Shown: positions 1-10,782 of the stretch, piece after piece | Layout: every line of letters starts with the position of its first letter | How positions within the stretch are numbered: position 1 is the first letter of the stretch | Assembly: GCA_029298735.1 (NCBI GenBank) | Contig: JANSLP010000056.1 | Location: forward strand, 1-64,000 | DNA length: 64,000 nt | DNA from: Ophiostoma sp. CBS 140.51 | Taxonomy: Eukaryota; Ascomycota; Sordariomycetes; Ophiostomatales; Ophiostomataceae | Direction of reading: 5' to 3' | Translations under genes and position numbers: made by a program | The notes under the pieces: model-generated | Databases searched by the model: none | Told to the model about the DNA's origin: nothing | What the model saw: only the letters and a program-made list of their open reading frames with translations

Positions 1-116
1 ATGAATGTAAGTTTTACTTTTTTGAAATTATTTTTCTCCCGACTACTTTTTTTTTGACTTCTTGTATAAAATGAGAAACAGAATAAATATTTAAAAAAAG
101 TAAAACTTACATTCAT
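1..116. repeat. Inverted repeat, 23-bp perfect arms with 70-bp spacer
   Basis: Positions 1-23 and 94-116 are perfect reverse complements. The spacer is A+T rich with no coding content. The left arm begins at the first base of the window, so it may extend further. It could be a small MITE-like element or a hairpin-forming 3' flank of the neighbouring gene; no target-site duplication can be tested because the left flank is missing. The remaining bases up to 287 show nothing else. Confidence 0.7.
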
Positions 117-287
117 AATATTGATATTATCAGTCACCCTCCTTCTTCAAACGAACAAGATGAATTTCTCGTTTGGCTAGTGATGTCTATGATCGTGAAC
201 TGACTGCCTGAATAATGCTCTGTTGCTCGCTATCTGTGTATCCAAGAGAAAGGAAAAAAAATGAAAGAAGAAAACATAAAAAAAAAT

Positions 288-1478
288 TCAGCACTTGAAT
301 GATGGATCGGCCCCTTCAAAAGAGCGCATAACAGCCATCGTTACTACAGGGTAGCCCATAATAACATCGTGCAGGCCAGTTTCCAGAATTTCTTCTCGAA
401 TCACACCGTGGTCCGTCTTCCATTCCATGACTGTCCCGGCAGCGCCCAGGTCTCTTCTTGAGTCCAGCTTTATGAGTTCTAGCTCGTCGTGGCTGATTCC
501 AGCAGGCACTGAAGCATTGACCGCGTGCCAAAAGACGACTGGAGTGTGGCTCCACGGAATGTCGTAGTCATCCTTTGCATGAATAACAGTCAGACGGTAG
601 TCCTGTTCATTCCGCTCGTTGGCACGAACGTATTCGGCAAGGCGGTCTTTGCTTGGCCACTTATCCACGATAAAGTGTTGAAGAGCCTTGAACAGCCAGG
701 GAAATCTGGCGAGCGGTGACAGGATGGGCACTGCCCCTGCCACGCGGTAGGTCGACACCAACGTCGCCACGTCGGAAAATGGTGCAACGAGGACGGTGCC
801 TGCAAAGACGACTGGTGGGGACTGTAGTGCAAGATGCTTCGATACAGCGATGCTCACAGCGGTGCCCATTGACTGTGCAAAGACGACGATGCGGGACGGC
901 GGGATGCCCGCGACATTCATCGCCCAGTCCACAACGGCAAGTGCGTCAACTATGAGACCACTTTCTGACGGCGAGCCAGTGCTCCGTCCAAACCCTCGGT
1001 AATCAAATGTCAAAACATGGATCTTGCCCGGCTGCCCTGCGGACAGTGCACGGTAGTTGGGTACTCTGTACCCGGAGCCGACAGTTCCCCCAGCGCCATG
1101 CATGTGAAGGACCAACCGGGCCTCCGGATCGTCGCGCAGTAGCTGGAAGGCGAGCCGGGACGTGATGTCAGAGACGTGGCCAGCCGGTTCTGCGACGAGA
1201 GAGAGTTCATGCTTGCGATACAGCTCCCCGGGCAGAACATGCCAAGCGTACAACTGTTCACCGTCGGGCGTCTTGATTGAGAAGGGAGTCACCTGGTTCC
1301 TCAGGAAGCCAAAGGATTCAGGGACGTTGAGATCTTTGAACCAGGTCATCTGAATTGCGTGCAGGTAAACAGCGTGGGATTGAAAGATCGACGTCGTGAG
1401 GAGTCCTAAAAGCGCTGCATACAGGCCGACCACAGCCGCAACCGAGACGGACGCGTACTTGAAAAAGGAAGCAGCCAT
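288..1478 (-). CDS. alpha/beta-hydrolase, ABHD12/BEM46-like, membrane-anchored
   Basis: A single 396-residue exon with an ATG start. Residues about 8-30 form one hydrophobic segment, so the protein is probably anchored in a membrane with the hydrolase domain on one side. An oxyanion-type HGAGG lies at 127-131, the nucleophile elbow AQSMG at 201-205 (Ser203), an acid Asp at 303/304 and the catalytic His at 370 (GLHD). Order and spacing match serine hydrolases of the ABHD12/13 and BEM46 group, which cleave lipid esters or acyl groups. The elbow begins with Ala instead of the usual Gly. The substrate cannot be inferred. The stop lies about 170 bp from the inverted repeat at the window edge. Confidence 0.85.
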   Translation of the reverse strand: MAASFFKYASVSVAAVVGLYAALLGLLTTSIFQSHAVYLHAIQMTWFKDLNVPESFGFLRNQVTPFSIKTPDGEQLYAWHVLPGELYRKHELSLVAEPAGHVSDITSRLAFQLLRDDPEARLVLHMHGAGGTVGSGYRVPNYRALSAGQPGKIHVLTFDYRGFGRSTGSPSESGLIVDALAVVDWAMNVAGIPPSRIVVFAQSMGTAVSIAVSKHLALQSPPVVFAGTVLVAPFSDVATLVSTYRVAGAVPILSPLARFPWLFKALQHFIVDKWPSKDRLAEYVRANERNEQDYRLTVIHAKDDYDIPWSHTPVVFWHAVNASVPAGISHDELELIKLDSRRDLGAAGTVMEWKTDHGVIREEILETGLHDVIMGYPVVTMAVMRSFEGADPSFKC

Positions 1479-2281
1479 TTCGGCGGCTACCGTGGCTGGC
1501 GGGTGCTAGACTTGAGTGAGTAAGTCTGTGAGATGGACTGATCTGGGAGATACAAAGTTTCCAGGAGAGGTGGAGGGGTCGGTGGTGTTACTGATTCGTA
1601 CCTGAACCTAATGTAAACAAAGGTAGATAGCAGCTGTTGGCTCCTTTACTTTCACATGTAGAGCTCATGAGGCAGATTTCAGGGGTCGCGGGGCAAAAGC
1701 GTCTCAGCGCCTATGCAGGTGGGGGACCTATGCCCCAGGCCAAATCAGCCTTCATGACAATATCATCACGCATAAAAACTTCAAAAAAACCAGAAAAAGG
1801 CTGAAAAATATCATATCATTTTTAGAAACGAGTCTCGACTGCAAGAAGCTATACGTTTCAAAAACGGCTTTCTCGGCAGCGACACGCGAGTTAATAGCAT
1901 AATTGGCGAATTATTAGGTCGTACTAGTTCACTCGGTGACGACCAGCGAATGCCCGGTACTGTAAGTCTGATTTTCTTCCTTTTTTTTTTCTGTTGGATT
2001 GTTTGGCGATGATATCGATTTTGTTTATACTAGCCTAGCATCTTCGTGTAGAGAGGTATTTCTATTGACAACTCGTGTTTCATATTTAAGTTTTGTTTTA
2101 GTCTTATATAATAAAAACGGCGGCAAGTGACTTACGGATGTCTTCTGTCTTTGTACATTTATCTTATCGTATTAAATGATCAGACTGATCGTCTTGTATT
2201 CAATTTGAACTATGTGATATGAGTGGCATTCCTATAAACACCGTCACTTGTTATATACTTTCTCCCAATTTCATTTGTAGT
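1479..2281. other. Intergenic region, hydrolase promoter side
   Basis: This 800-bp stretch lies between the start of the hydrolase and the stop of the MFS gene, both on the minus strand. It must hold the hydrolase promoter. It becomes A+T rich beyond about 1750. I see no gene or repeat in it. Confidence 0.5.
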
Positions 2282-3940
2282 TTAGTGGGCCATTCCCTTG
2301 GCCAGGTTGTCCTCGACAAGGGCCCAGTAGGCAGCACGGCTGCGCGTGCGGAGGCGCTTGCCAAACACCAGAATGATAACAAAGACGGCACTGGCAGCCA
2401 AGCCGATCATGGAGGCCGAGATGAAGGTGTTTTGCAGTCCCAGGTTGTCGAGCCAGGGCGTGATGCCGTAGCCAATGGCAAAGCTCATGGTGTTGCGGAT
2501 GATAATGACCGTGGCCATGCCATCGGCGCTCATCTCCTTGTAGCTGTCAATGAGATAGTTGACACTGAGAGTGATACCGCAGGTGTTGGCAAAGGACAGC
2601 ATGCCCATGGCCCAGACGAGACCGAACCAGTGGACCTCGTGTGCAGCACCGACACCCCACAAAATGAGCGAGACGGGGATGATGATGGTGGTGACGCCAA
2701 AGAGCCAGAGACGCTGCTCGGGCTCCATGACACCGCCGTTGCGGCGGGCAAGACGGATGGTGAGCCAGTCACTGAAGCGGCCCGTGAAAGCAGCGCCGAC
2801 GATAGTGCCAATGAGAGGCGCAACGTAGCTGACACCGACCATGGCGGCGCTAAAGTTGTAGGGCGCGGCACCCAGGATCAGTGAGGCGGTGGCGTTCATG
2901 ACGGTGAACCAGATGAGGTAGGAGCCGTAGGAAAATCCAGCGTAAAAGACAACGGGCCAGGTCAAAAAGAAGAGCTGCTGCTTGACGCGGTGGAAGAAGC
3001 GGTTGGGACGGGGTTTGTCGCGCAGAGCAAGCTTCTGCCAGAAGGTCTTGACCGTGGTCTGTTGAGGCACAGTCTGACCAGGAGCCGAGCCAGCATCGGA
3101 CGCCGAAGCGGCAGCTTGTGCATCGCCCTTGACGGCGTCACCCTTCTCAACGTCAGCGGCATCGGCCGAGCCGTCCAGCACGGCACTGCCAGCAGCCGCA
3201 TCCTCAACAACACCGACAGTGGCGCGGTCGTAGTTGGTCTCCTCCATAAATAAGAACAAGAAGACGGAGGCAGCACCCAAAAAGATGGAGAACCAGTAAA
3301 ACACCCACTGGTAGCCCTGACCGTCATTAATGAAGCCGCACACAACGGGGGCCAGGTAGCTGCTGACACCCAGGCACAGCGCGTAGATACCCATGTAGGT
3401 ACCGCGCTGGTGAGCAAAGTAGACGTCTGTCACCGAGATCTCGGGAAGAGCCTCGATGGGCGCAGCAAAGAAACCACCGAGCACATTCTTGGCTACCCAC
3501 TGGCCGTTGGTCGAGGCATAGGGGCTCCACATGACGAGAGCCACGGTACCGAGGCAGGAAATCAGGTAGACGGGCCGCTTGCCGAACTGCAGGGCAAAAG
3601 GCTGCCAGAAGAGCAGGCCCCAGCCGCACAGCAAGAAGAAGTAGCCCGTGCCGGAGTTCAAGTCGGCCACAGACAGGTTGGTAGCCTCGGACAGAGGCAC
3701 AAGAACCGAGTAGACGACGGAGCTGGCCATGCCGACAAAGAGAACGTAGACAGCCAGGCAGATGGTGGACATCATCTTACGGCGCGGTGACCAGTTGAGC
3801 GGGTCGTTGACATCGTTGGACGGCGTAGGGATGAGGACAATGTCGTCCTCGTTGCCCTTGCCTTTGGCATGTCGGGCGGCGACATTGTGGTGGATGTCGA
3901 CGAGGTAGACGGTGCCGGGGATGGCGTCCTTGTCAATCAT
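2282..3940 (-). CDS. MFS transporter, DHA1 family, HOL1-like
   Basis: An intronless 552-residue membrane protein. The N-terminal cytosolic tail ends in DPLNW (46-50), a signature of fungal DHA1 drug:H+ antiporter-type carriers, followed by about 12 hydrophobic segments. After TM6 the motif EETNYDR leads into a long Ala/Asp/Gly-rich hydrophilic loop (about residues 235-300), the normal place for the central loop. This arrangement is that of the HOL1-like subgroup, whose yeast member moves polyamines and cations across the plasma membrane. The substrate here is inferred only by family. The start is the first ATG of the frame. Long open frames on the opposite strand reflect its G+C-rich codons. 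Confidence 0.88.
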   Translation of the reverse strand: MIDKDAIPGTVYLVDIHHNVAARHAKGKGNEDDIVLIPTPSNDVNDPLNWSPRRKMMSTICLAVYVLFVGMASSVVYSVLVPLSEATNLSVADLNSGTGYFFLLCGWGLLFWQPFALQFGKRPVYLISCLGTVALVMWSPYASTNGQWVAKNVLGGFFAAPIEALPEISVTDVYFAHQRGTYMGIYALCLGVSSYLAPVVCGFINDGQGYQWVFYWFSIFLGAASVFLFLFMEETNYDRATVGVVEDAAAGSAVLDGSADAADVEKGDAVKGDAQAAASASDAGSAPGQTVPQQTTVKTFWQKLALRDKPRPNRFFHRVKQQLFFLTWPVVFYAGFSYGSYLIWFTVMNATASLILGAAPYNFSAAMVGVSYVAPLIGTIVGAAFTGRFSDWLTIRLARRNGGVMEPEQRLWLFGVTTIIIPVSLILWGVGAAHEVHWFGLVWAMGMLSFANTCGITLSVNYLIDSYKEMSADGMATVIIIRNTMSFAIGYGITPWLDNLGLQNTFISASMIGLAASAVFVIILVFGKRLRTRSRAAYWALVEDNLAKGMAH

Positions 3941-4733
3941 GTTGGGCAGGAAGTGTCGGGGACGTGTGTCGTGAGGTGCTGTGTTGACAGCTGGTTTGTT
4001 GACTTTAACTTTTCACTCTGACAGTTGGTTGGATGAAAACGACGATCTTTTTTGGCTGCAGGTCAGATCTACTTTATATGTTTGTGTCTGGGTCGGTTCC
4101 CCGAGGTGATATAGGAACCGTGTATCTTTGTGCAGCGAGACGGGTGCACCCTCCGTCTTGGGTATATGGTGTGTAGGTTGATAAGCTCACGAGGCCGTGC
4201 ATGGTATCTTAAAAAATGGGATGGAAGTCGTCGTTCCGTATCTTGAAAATATGCCAATGTTATCTCAAAGGAGTATCAAGGTCGCAAGCTTGCCCAAAGT
4301 TTCCAGGGTCGCAAAGTGTGATCATTGGCCCAAAGGCCGACAGCCCCGGACTCTGCAGAGTGTGGTAGGCTTGCAGGGGTGACAGGGTACTCCGCACGCC
4401 GGCATTTTGCGCCGAAAGAGAAAAAGAGAAAATTGGCAGTCCAGAAGGCAATCGAGAACCGGGAATAGGCATGTTGGTAGTTGCGGAGAGATTCTGTGAG
4501 GAGGTGCGAGGAGCAGTGAAAAGTGAGATGCTAAAGATACGGAAGCCGATGTTGACGTAAAAGGGGGAGCGAGAAGGAGAAAGTGTGGGTCAACAAACGG
4601 CGCAAAGTGTGGCCATTGGTCAATATCAAACAATTTTGCCAGAACATGTCAACGGAGAGTGGGCCCAATGCCAATTTTATGGGGAACCACGCCTGCCGGC
4701 AGGCGGCCACTGACAACTCGAGTTGCTCTAGCG
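3941..4733. promoter_or_regulatory. Promoter region of the MFS transporter gene
   Basis: A 790-bp gap between the MFS start (3940) and the stop of the Zn2Cys6 gene (4734). It carries the MFS promoter and the 3' flank of the regulator gene. No conserved protein is encoded and no specific site could be assigned. Confidence 0.45.
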
Positions 4734-6524
4734 CTATCGCACATCGCCCTGAATCAGGCCTGGAACGCCGCCTCCGCCCAGCAGCATGGTGAGGCCGTCA
4801 CACGCGTCGTGTTCCTTTTCCTTTTGGGCCCAGATTGTCTCGAGAGCGCGTTTCGTTTTGGCAAAGGCAACCGAGTGCATGGTCTGGGCCATGGTCTGCA
4901 GGGTATCGCGGACGACGGCAACTTGGCTGCGATCGACAGCAGCGCTTCCAACTACCAAAAGCGGCCAAAAGTCGGTTCGCTCGAGGACGGTTTGGGAATG
5001 CTCCTTGGACAGGATGAGTTGTGTGGCCTCGCTGACAAGATATTGAATGCGCGGATCGATTGTGGCAATGGTCGGATGAAGAAGCTTGAGGATGAGCAAT
5101 TTGAGAGCCAAGACGAAGAGACGCGTTCGTTGCCGATAAGGGGAAGGTTTGTAAGGCAAAGAGCCCTTCTCAGCCTTTTGTGTCTGGGTCTCTTCCTCAC
5201 GACGTTCCCAATCTTCGATGGCGTCGCTTAAAGACCGCACCGTCGATAGGTCGGTTTCATTGTCGATAGATGGTCCACGACGGCTCAACAACGCCAGGTC
5301 TGACAAAAAGCGGTAGAGCTGCCATGGCACACCGAGAACGGGCGAGTTTTCGGCATCGGACGCGTCGGGGAAAGGTCGCAGGTTGAGATAAGGTTGCAGG
5401 CCGTCCCACAGCTCGGCTGCCGGCATGGTGGTGATGGGAATGGGGTTGCCGTGGAACATGGACCAGTTGACAGTGTGATACACAAAAGCTTCGGCGGCAA
5501 TGCGCGCGACGACCATGTCCGCGGTGCTGCTATGAACGGTGCTGTGACCCTGTAGCTTCAGCTTGAGGATTTGTGCCGCGCCCTGGATGTGAAGGAGGAC
5601 GGGTGTCCTGTCAGGTGTCGCATCTGAGTTCCATGTCTGGACGCGTTAGTAACATGTATTCACGTGGGATGACATGTGGTGGTGGCTTACCTCAAACAGG
5701 TTCAAATGTAGCACGTTGAAGAGCAGCCAATCTTCTGTGCCCTGCACATTCTTTCGTGCAATGGTGTTGCGCGTGTTTGTCACGGCCTGCGCATAGTAGG
5801 CCAACGCCAGGGGCCGGTAGGCGGGGAACTGGCGTGACAGATCCAGCGACGCGCACGCGAGCAGTGGCTCCACCATGAGCTGCAGCTTGGGCAGGATGGA
5901 CGACTGCAGAAAGAGCCGCTCATAGTCTGGGTGGGCATGGCGGCTGAGGAGCAGGGAGCAGAGCCGCGAAGTGTAATGGTGGATCAAACCCTGATCGATA
6001 TCGGGAGATAGTTGGGCGGGAAGGTGGAGGTGGGACGCCGGTGGAGTTGGAGGGACAGAATGAACATCTTCCCGAGCCTGTCTTGGTCGAATGGGCACCG
6101 GAGCCGGCCGTGGCGACGGCTGTGGTGAAGAGGAGGATACCGGTGTTGGTGGTTGACGCCGAGTAATGGCGTTGTTCGCAGATTGTGACCCCTGAGGATA
6201 GACGCATGAGAGGTGCCGTTTGGCACAGGCAAGACACGTGGGATGGTGCTCATCGCACTTGCGTCTTCGGGTCCTGCCTAATTGGGATGTAAGCATGGGA
6301 ATATGAAATGCGCGACCAAAAATACCCAAGTCAAGGAAGGAGGGCAAGCACTTCGCACGCCGCAAGGAAGGTACGATGGAAAAGGGAGACCCACAGTTGT
6401 GACATCCTGTCTTTGTCCGCAGCGTGGCCGGTGGCCGGCGTTCTCGTCTCCGTATTCTCGTCACCTTTGCCGTTTCAGACTGCCCCTCTGCTCCAGTCAT
6501 TTCTCCCATTTCGTTCATCATCAT
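4734..6524 (-). CDS. Zn2Cys6 transcription factor with Fungal_trans_2 domain
   Basis: Three exons: 6524-6395, 6277-5691 and 5636-4734, giving 539 residues. The first intron (6394-6278, GTGGGT..TTAG) interrupts the zinc cluster. Joined, it reads C41-x2-C44-x6-C51-x6-C58-x2-C61-x6-C68 with the basic run RTRRRKCDE, the canonical Gal4-type DNA-binding domain. The second intron (GTAAGC..CCAG) has a perfect TACTAAC branch site. The long C-terminal part resembles the Fungal_trans_2 (DUF3468) regulatory region. The nuclear regulator is divergent from the amidase gene, a layout common for pathway-specific activators; regulation of the amidase is an inference. The first intron is 117 bp, a multiple of three, without a stop, so retention would give an in-frame protein with a split zinc cluster. 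Confidence 0.88.
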
Positions 6525-7135
6525 GAATTGCCGTGCTAAAGACTGTCGGGTCGACCATGTGTCCTTCGTGTGGCATGCGTTGTGTGAGCGGAGTTTGCTG
6601 GCCTGGGTTTGGACATTAGTTAGTATTTATGGCCGGGCCTGGCTGGCCAATGAACACACTTTCCCCCTTTTCCACTCTCTCACCCATGCTATCTTTCGGC
6701 GACGGCGTTATCTCCCGAAGCGACGTTGCGGGGAAGCCCAGACGTCTGACTTACATGGATGGAGCTATCCGAGCTAGCAGCGCACAGCGAACAGAATGTT
6801 GGGACTGGAAACGCATGGGACCCCGAAACGGCGAATGGCCGCGCTTTCCGCAAAGCGAGGTAATCGATCAAGTCGAGGGGAATGCGAGAAACCGGCGCCG
6901 GGAATACAAAATGATACCATCGAACGGAGGCCATACTATATATACAACTAGCAGCAACATGGACGTCCGGACAAGGATAAGATATATTACAGAAGACTTT
7001 CTCTGACCAAGCTTCCTCTTTCCTTATCTTGACCCGACTATACCGTTCTATGAGGAGCTCATTCTTTCAAGCTTGCACACACCCCGACCTCCCACATCCG
7101 TCTTTCGCCCCAGTCACCCAATTTCCAAAATCAAA
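6525..7135. promoter_or_regulatory. Shared divergent promoter: Zn2Cys6 factor and amidase
   Basis: A 611-bp bidirectional intergenic region between the two start codons. It contains CGG-N7-CCG at 6829-6841, an inverted CGG pair of the type recognised by Zn2Cys6 dimers, and CT-rich leader sequence before the amidase ATG. Confidence 0.6.
6829..6841. promoter_or_regulatory. Candidate Zn2Cys6 binding site, CGG-N7-CCG
   Basis: An inverted CGG/CCG pair with a 7-bp spacer lies in the shared promoter about 305 bp upstream of each start codon. Gal4-type factors bind such half-sites with factor-specific spacing. Binding by the adjacent regulator is a guess; the motif is short enough to occur by chance. 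Confidence 0.35.
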
Positions 7136-8861
7136 ATGGCCGCCACCTCAGACTGGAAGACCATTGGCCTTCAGAAACACCAGTCTGTCCTGGATAAGAT
7201 CCCCCAAGAATGGCGTCTGCCCGCCGCAACACTGGCTGAGGCACACGAGGCAAACGAGTTGGACGTCACCAGCATCCCGCGTGATTCGGGTATTCTGACC
7301 GCGGATGAAATCACCATCACCGAGAACTACGATGCCACCGCTCTGCTCGAGAAGCTGGCCGCCGCCGAGTATTCGGCTCTCGCCGTCACCACGGCATTTT
7401 GCAAGCGCGCCGCCATTGCGCAGCAGCTCACCAGCTGTCTCACGGAAACCTTCTTTGATGAGGCCATTGAGCGTGCCAAGTTCTTAGACGAGCACCTGGC
7501 CAAGGAGAAGAAGCCGCTCGGCCCGCTGCACGGCTTGCCCATCAGCATCAAGGACTCGTTCAACTACATTGGCCAGGAGACGACACTGGGCTTTGTATCC
7601 TTTGTCGGCGGAAAGACTATTGCCAAAGAGCACAGTGCGCTTGTCAAGATTCTGCTGGATCTGGGCGCCGTGCTCTACATCAAGTCCAACATTCCGCAGA
7701 CGCTCATGACGGCTGATTCAGAGAACCACGTTTTTGGCCGAACACTCAACCCGCACAAGCTGACCCTGACGGCCGGTGGCTCCAGTGGTGGTGAGGGTGC
7801 TGTGGTCGGTCTCCGTGCCGCCGTTCTGGGCGTTGGTACCGACATTGGTGGTTCGATTCGTGTCCCCGCACTTTGCTGCGGCACGTACGGTTTCCGCCCG
7901 TCGGCCAGTCGGATTCCGTACGGTGGCCAGGGAAGCCCTGGTCGTGCTGGCTCTCCCGGTGTTTTAGCTGCGGCTGGCCCTCTCGCAACGTCCTTCCGCG
8001 ATGTCCGCCTATTCATGGAGACCGTCCTTGGCCATAACCCCTGGAGCTACGATCATAGCGTGCTGCACGCACCCTGGCGGTCATTGACGATACCCAAGAC
8101 GCTGACCATTGGTCTTCTCCCCATTGACCCGGCATTCCCCATCCACCCGCCCATGCGGCGCGCCCTCGACTCGGCCATTGATAAGCTCAAGGCTGCCGGC
8201 CACACCATTGTGCCTCTCGGCTACGTCCCCAGCATTGCCGTTGCCAATCAGCAGATTGCCGATTACTACTCGCTCGACCCAGCCATAACGCCCTTTAAGA
8301 ACATTGAGGCCAGCGGTGAACCCAAGATCCGGTCCGTGGCCGAGTCACCCTTTGTCTCTAAGCGCAACGGCAAGTTGGACATGGACGACTTGTACACGCT
8401 GAACGCGACACGCACGCAGTGCATGGCTGCCTGGCACAAGATTTGGATGACGACGGGCATCGACGTCATCCTGGGACCTGTGTGCGAGACGACGGCCATG
8501 CCACACGACACCTTTGGTAACACGCCGTACACGACGCTGTATAACTACCTTGATGTAGGCCACCTTCCGTCTTGATAAATTTCATCTCTTCTCTGCTAAC
8601 AACTGTAGTACCCCTCAATCGTCATCCCGCATCTCAAGGCCGACAAGGACATTGACACCGGCAAGGATTTCATTTCCTACAAGGCCTGTAAGATTTTGTC
8701 CCACGCCATATTTTATCGTGAACACAGTCTAATAATGCTCCATAGATAACCCCGAAAAGACACACGGAGCCCCCACCGGTGTCCAGGTCGCCGCCAGACC
8801 GTTGTTCGACGAAGAGCTGCTCGACGCCGCAGAGATCATCTCCAAGGTTCTCGAGTCGTAA
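7136..8861 (+). CDS. Amidase of the amidase-signature family, acetamidase (amdS)-like
   Basis: Three exons: 7136-8554, 8609-8687 and 8746-8861, giving 537 residues. The start is the ATG at 7136 (context AAAATGGCC); an upstream in-frame ATG at 7073 would add 21 unlikely residues. The amidase-signature triad is visible: Lys139 (ISIKD), Ser216 in GGSSGG and nucleophile Ser240 in GTDIGGSIRVP. The N-terminal layout (KIPQEWRL, then GIL and FCKRAAIAQQL) closely follows fungal acetamidases, so it probably hydrolyses small amides to acid and ammonia in the cytosol as a nitrogen/carbon source. The last exons supply the family's C-terminal YPSIVIP segment. It is divergent from the Zn2Cys6 gene and probably controlled by it. 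Acetamide specificity is not proven. Confidence 0.9.
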
Positions 8862-9334
8862 GAGGAAATACAGCATATTCACATACAAAGTACATAAATA
8901 TTCAATAAAAAGGTTTAAAGAGTTAGAAACAAAGATGTTGCTCTTGTGACGGTGACGAAACGATGTTATATACCTGATAGAGATTTTTCTGCCTTCGCGT
9001 CGAGGCGGTTGACAAGGCTAAACTATATGTGCTTGTTAAGCGAGCCATGAGCACGTAGTAGCTGGGTGTTTCATTTTACGGCTATATTTTTACGGAGCTA
9101 CTGATATAGATGGTATGGAAATTTACAAGTCATGCTAATTCAGAGAACTCTGGGTGGTGAGGTGGTAGGGACGGGAAATACTGCTGTAGAATATCCTCTA
9201 TGATCTCATTATGCAATGCGGCGCCAAATCTTGTGACGTTAGTACAAATATGATGAGAAGAGGCAGCGCTGATAATGTTGGACCGAAAATATGAACTCAC
9301 CCAACACAAAACACGTTTTTCTTAAGCTCTCGCG
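8862..9334. other. Convergent 3' intergenic region
   Basis: About 470 bp between the stops of the amidase and the bZIP gene. It holds their 3' flanks (polyadenylation-like A+T runs near 8880-8920). No gene is seen. Confidence 0.5.
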
Positions 9335-10302
9335 TCAGACGCTGCAGGGCCACTTTTCCTCCATACAAGGGAATCCAACGGATGCGGTATGTTGCTGCCA
9401 CAGTGACGATGACGCAGTGGTCAAATGCCCCCATATGCCACTCTCACTGTCTCCGCTTTCGTGGACGTGGTCCAGATGCTTGCCACGCAGGTGGTCCATG
9501 CAGTCGGTTTCCAGCCTAGAGTGCAATTCATATTAGTACCCAGCGTCTTGCTTGTGTAGTGCAAACTTCCCTATGAAACGATAAGCACTACGTTGTACGT
9601 ACGTCAAGGCAAACTCGATCCCCCTGCGCGGGCTGGACAGTAAAACATTGTTACCAGCAGCTGATGTTGCCGAAAGGTGTGTCCATGGGATTTTGTTAGT
9701 AATGTTGACGACGGCCTGCCATTCGAACTGGCCTCGCTTGTGCTTGATTCTGGCGAGTTGTGGTAGTTGTTGTCGTAGTCGTGATACTAGAGATACGAGC
9801 TAGTGCCCGAGGGTATTTCCTTTGAGCGCGCGTCATGGCCCTCCAGCTCGGTGAACTGTGGCAGCGCTGACAGGTCTGAGGCATCTGGCAATCTTGGAAA
9901 CTGTACATTAACAAACACGCCGCGGTTGCCCTCAAATCGGGTGGTCACGGTGCCCCTGTGTGTCTTGTGTGTCTCATCGGATGTTGCAGAGATGGGCGGC
10001 GTGTTTGTCCGGGCGAGGATACGGAGGAGCTCGTCCACTTGCTTCTGCAGCGTGTCGACCTTTTCCAGTGCCAATCGCTCACCTTCTCGTAGCCGCAAGA
10101 CCTCCTGCTCGAGCATCTTGATGTAGGTTTGTGTACGTTGGCGATGTGTCCGCTGTGCACGAAGTACTTGACTTTGCTTTTTCTCCTTTTGCTCTGTATC
10201 TGCAGCATCTGATGGGCACTTCGTGCCCCGCAACACTGTTGGTGCTGATCCGTTGGTTGCTGTTAGCGACGGCAAGCTTTCCAAGACGCATCCAAAAAAC
10301 AA
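9335..10302 (-). CDS. bZIP transcription factor, atypical basic region; 5' end unresolved
   Basis: The open frame 10302-about 9792 encodes a bZIP: basic run RAQRTHRQR, then YIKMLEQEVLRLREGE and leucine-zipper heptads. It belongs to a fungal bZIP subgroup in which the usual basic-region Asn is replaced (Val here). The frame is preceded by a stop and has no ATG, so a 5' exon is missing from this model; an ATG at 10406 is one candidate. Two further exons fit: one reading GIEFALT ending at the donor near 9606, and one from about 9519 to the stop at 9335 beginning LETDCMDH. Together they recreate the subgroup's C-terminal FxLxLExxCxxH motif. The junction into the middle exon (acceptor near 9630) is uncertain. 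The protein is presumably nuclear; targets are unknown. Confidence 0.6.
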
Positions 10303-10782
10303 TCAGACGAGCCAGCACACGGCCCATCGTCTTGGAGAGGGACCTCTTCCCCAAGAATTTGTTTCGACCGCTTTGAGAGCAGTCCGTATTCACGGCGGTC
10401 GCACATTGTGAATCGTGTTGATTGGCAGAGGCGGCAATGTGTGCAATTTTGTGACGGCTACCTGCGGTACCGAAGTTGGCTCTGTCGTTAAGGAGGAGCT
10501 GGAAGATATCCTTGTGGCTGAATATCTGCTTGGGTAGCACTGTCGTCTATATTCTCCGTTCCGTGACTTAGCGGCACTCTTCTCCAGCACACCAATACTA
10601 CTTTCAAAATAATAAGAAACCAAACACTGTTCACCACTTTATAATAGCATGTTGCATTTTCATACTCTATTTCCATTTAGATGCTTATGAGTGTATCTAC
10701 TGTATCATACATGATGGTATATATCTCTTTCTTTTCTATTGTCTAAAAAAGAAAACCCCGACGCCTCTTAGTCTCTCTTTAT
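10303..10782. other. bZIP 5' region and permease 3' flank
   Basis: This stretch must contain the bZIP first exon and promoter plus the 3' flank of the permease gene. Several short overlapping frames exist, but none could be joined to the bZIP frame with good splice sites. Confidence 0.4.

Noticed and set aside
2219..2884. Long plus-strand open frame opposite the HOL1-like MFS gene
   Set aside because: It is antisense to a well-supported membrane-protein frame and has a composition expected from complementary G+C-rich codons.
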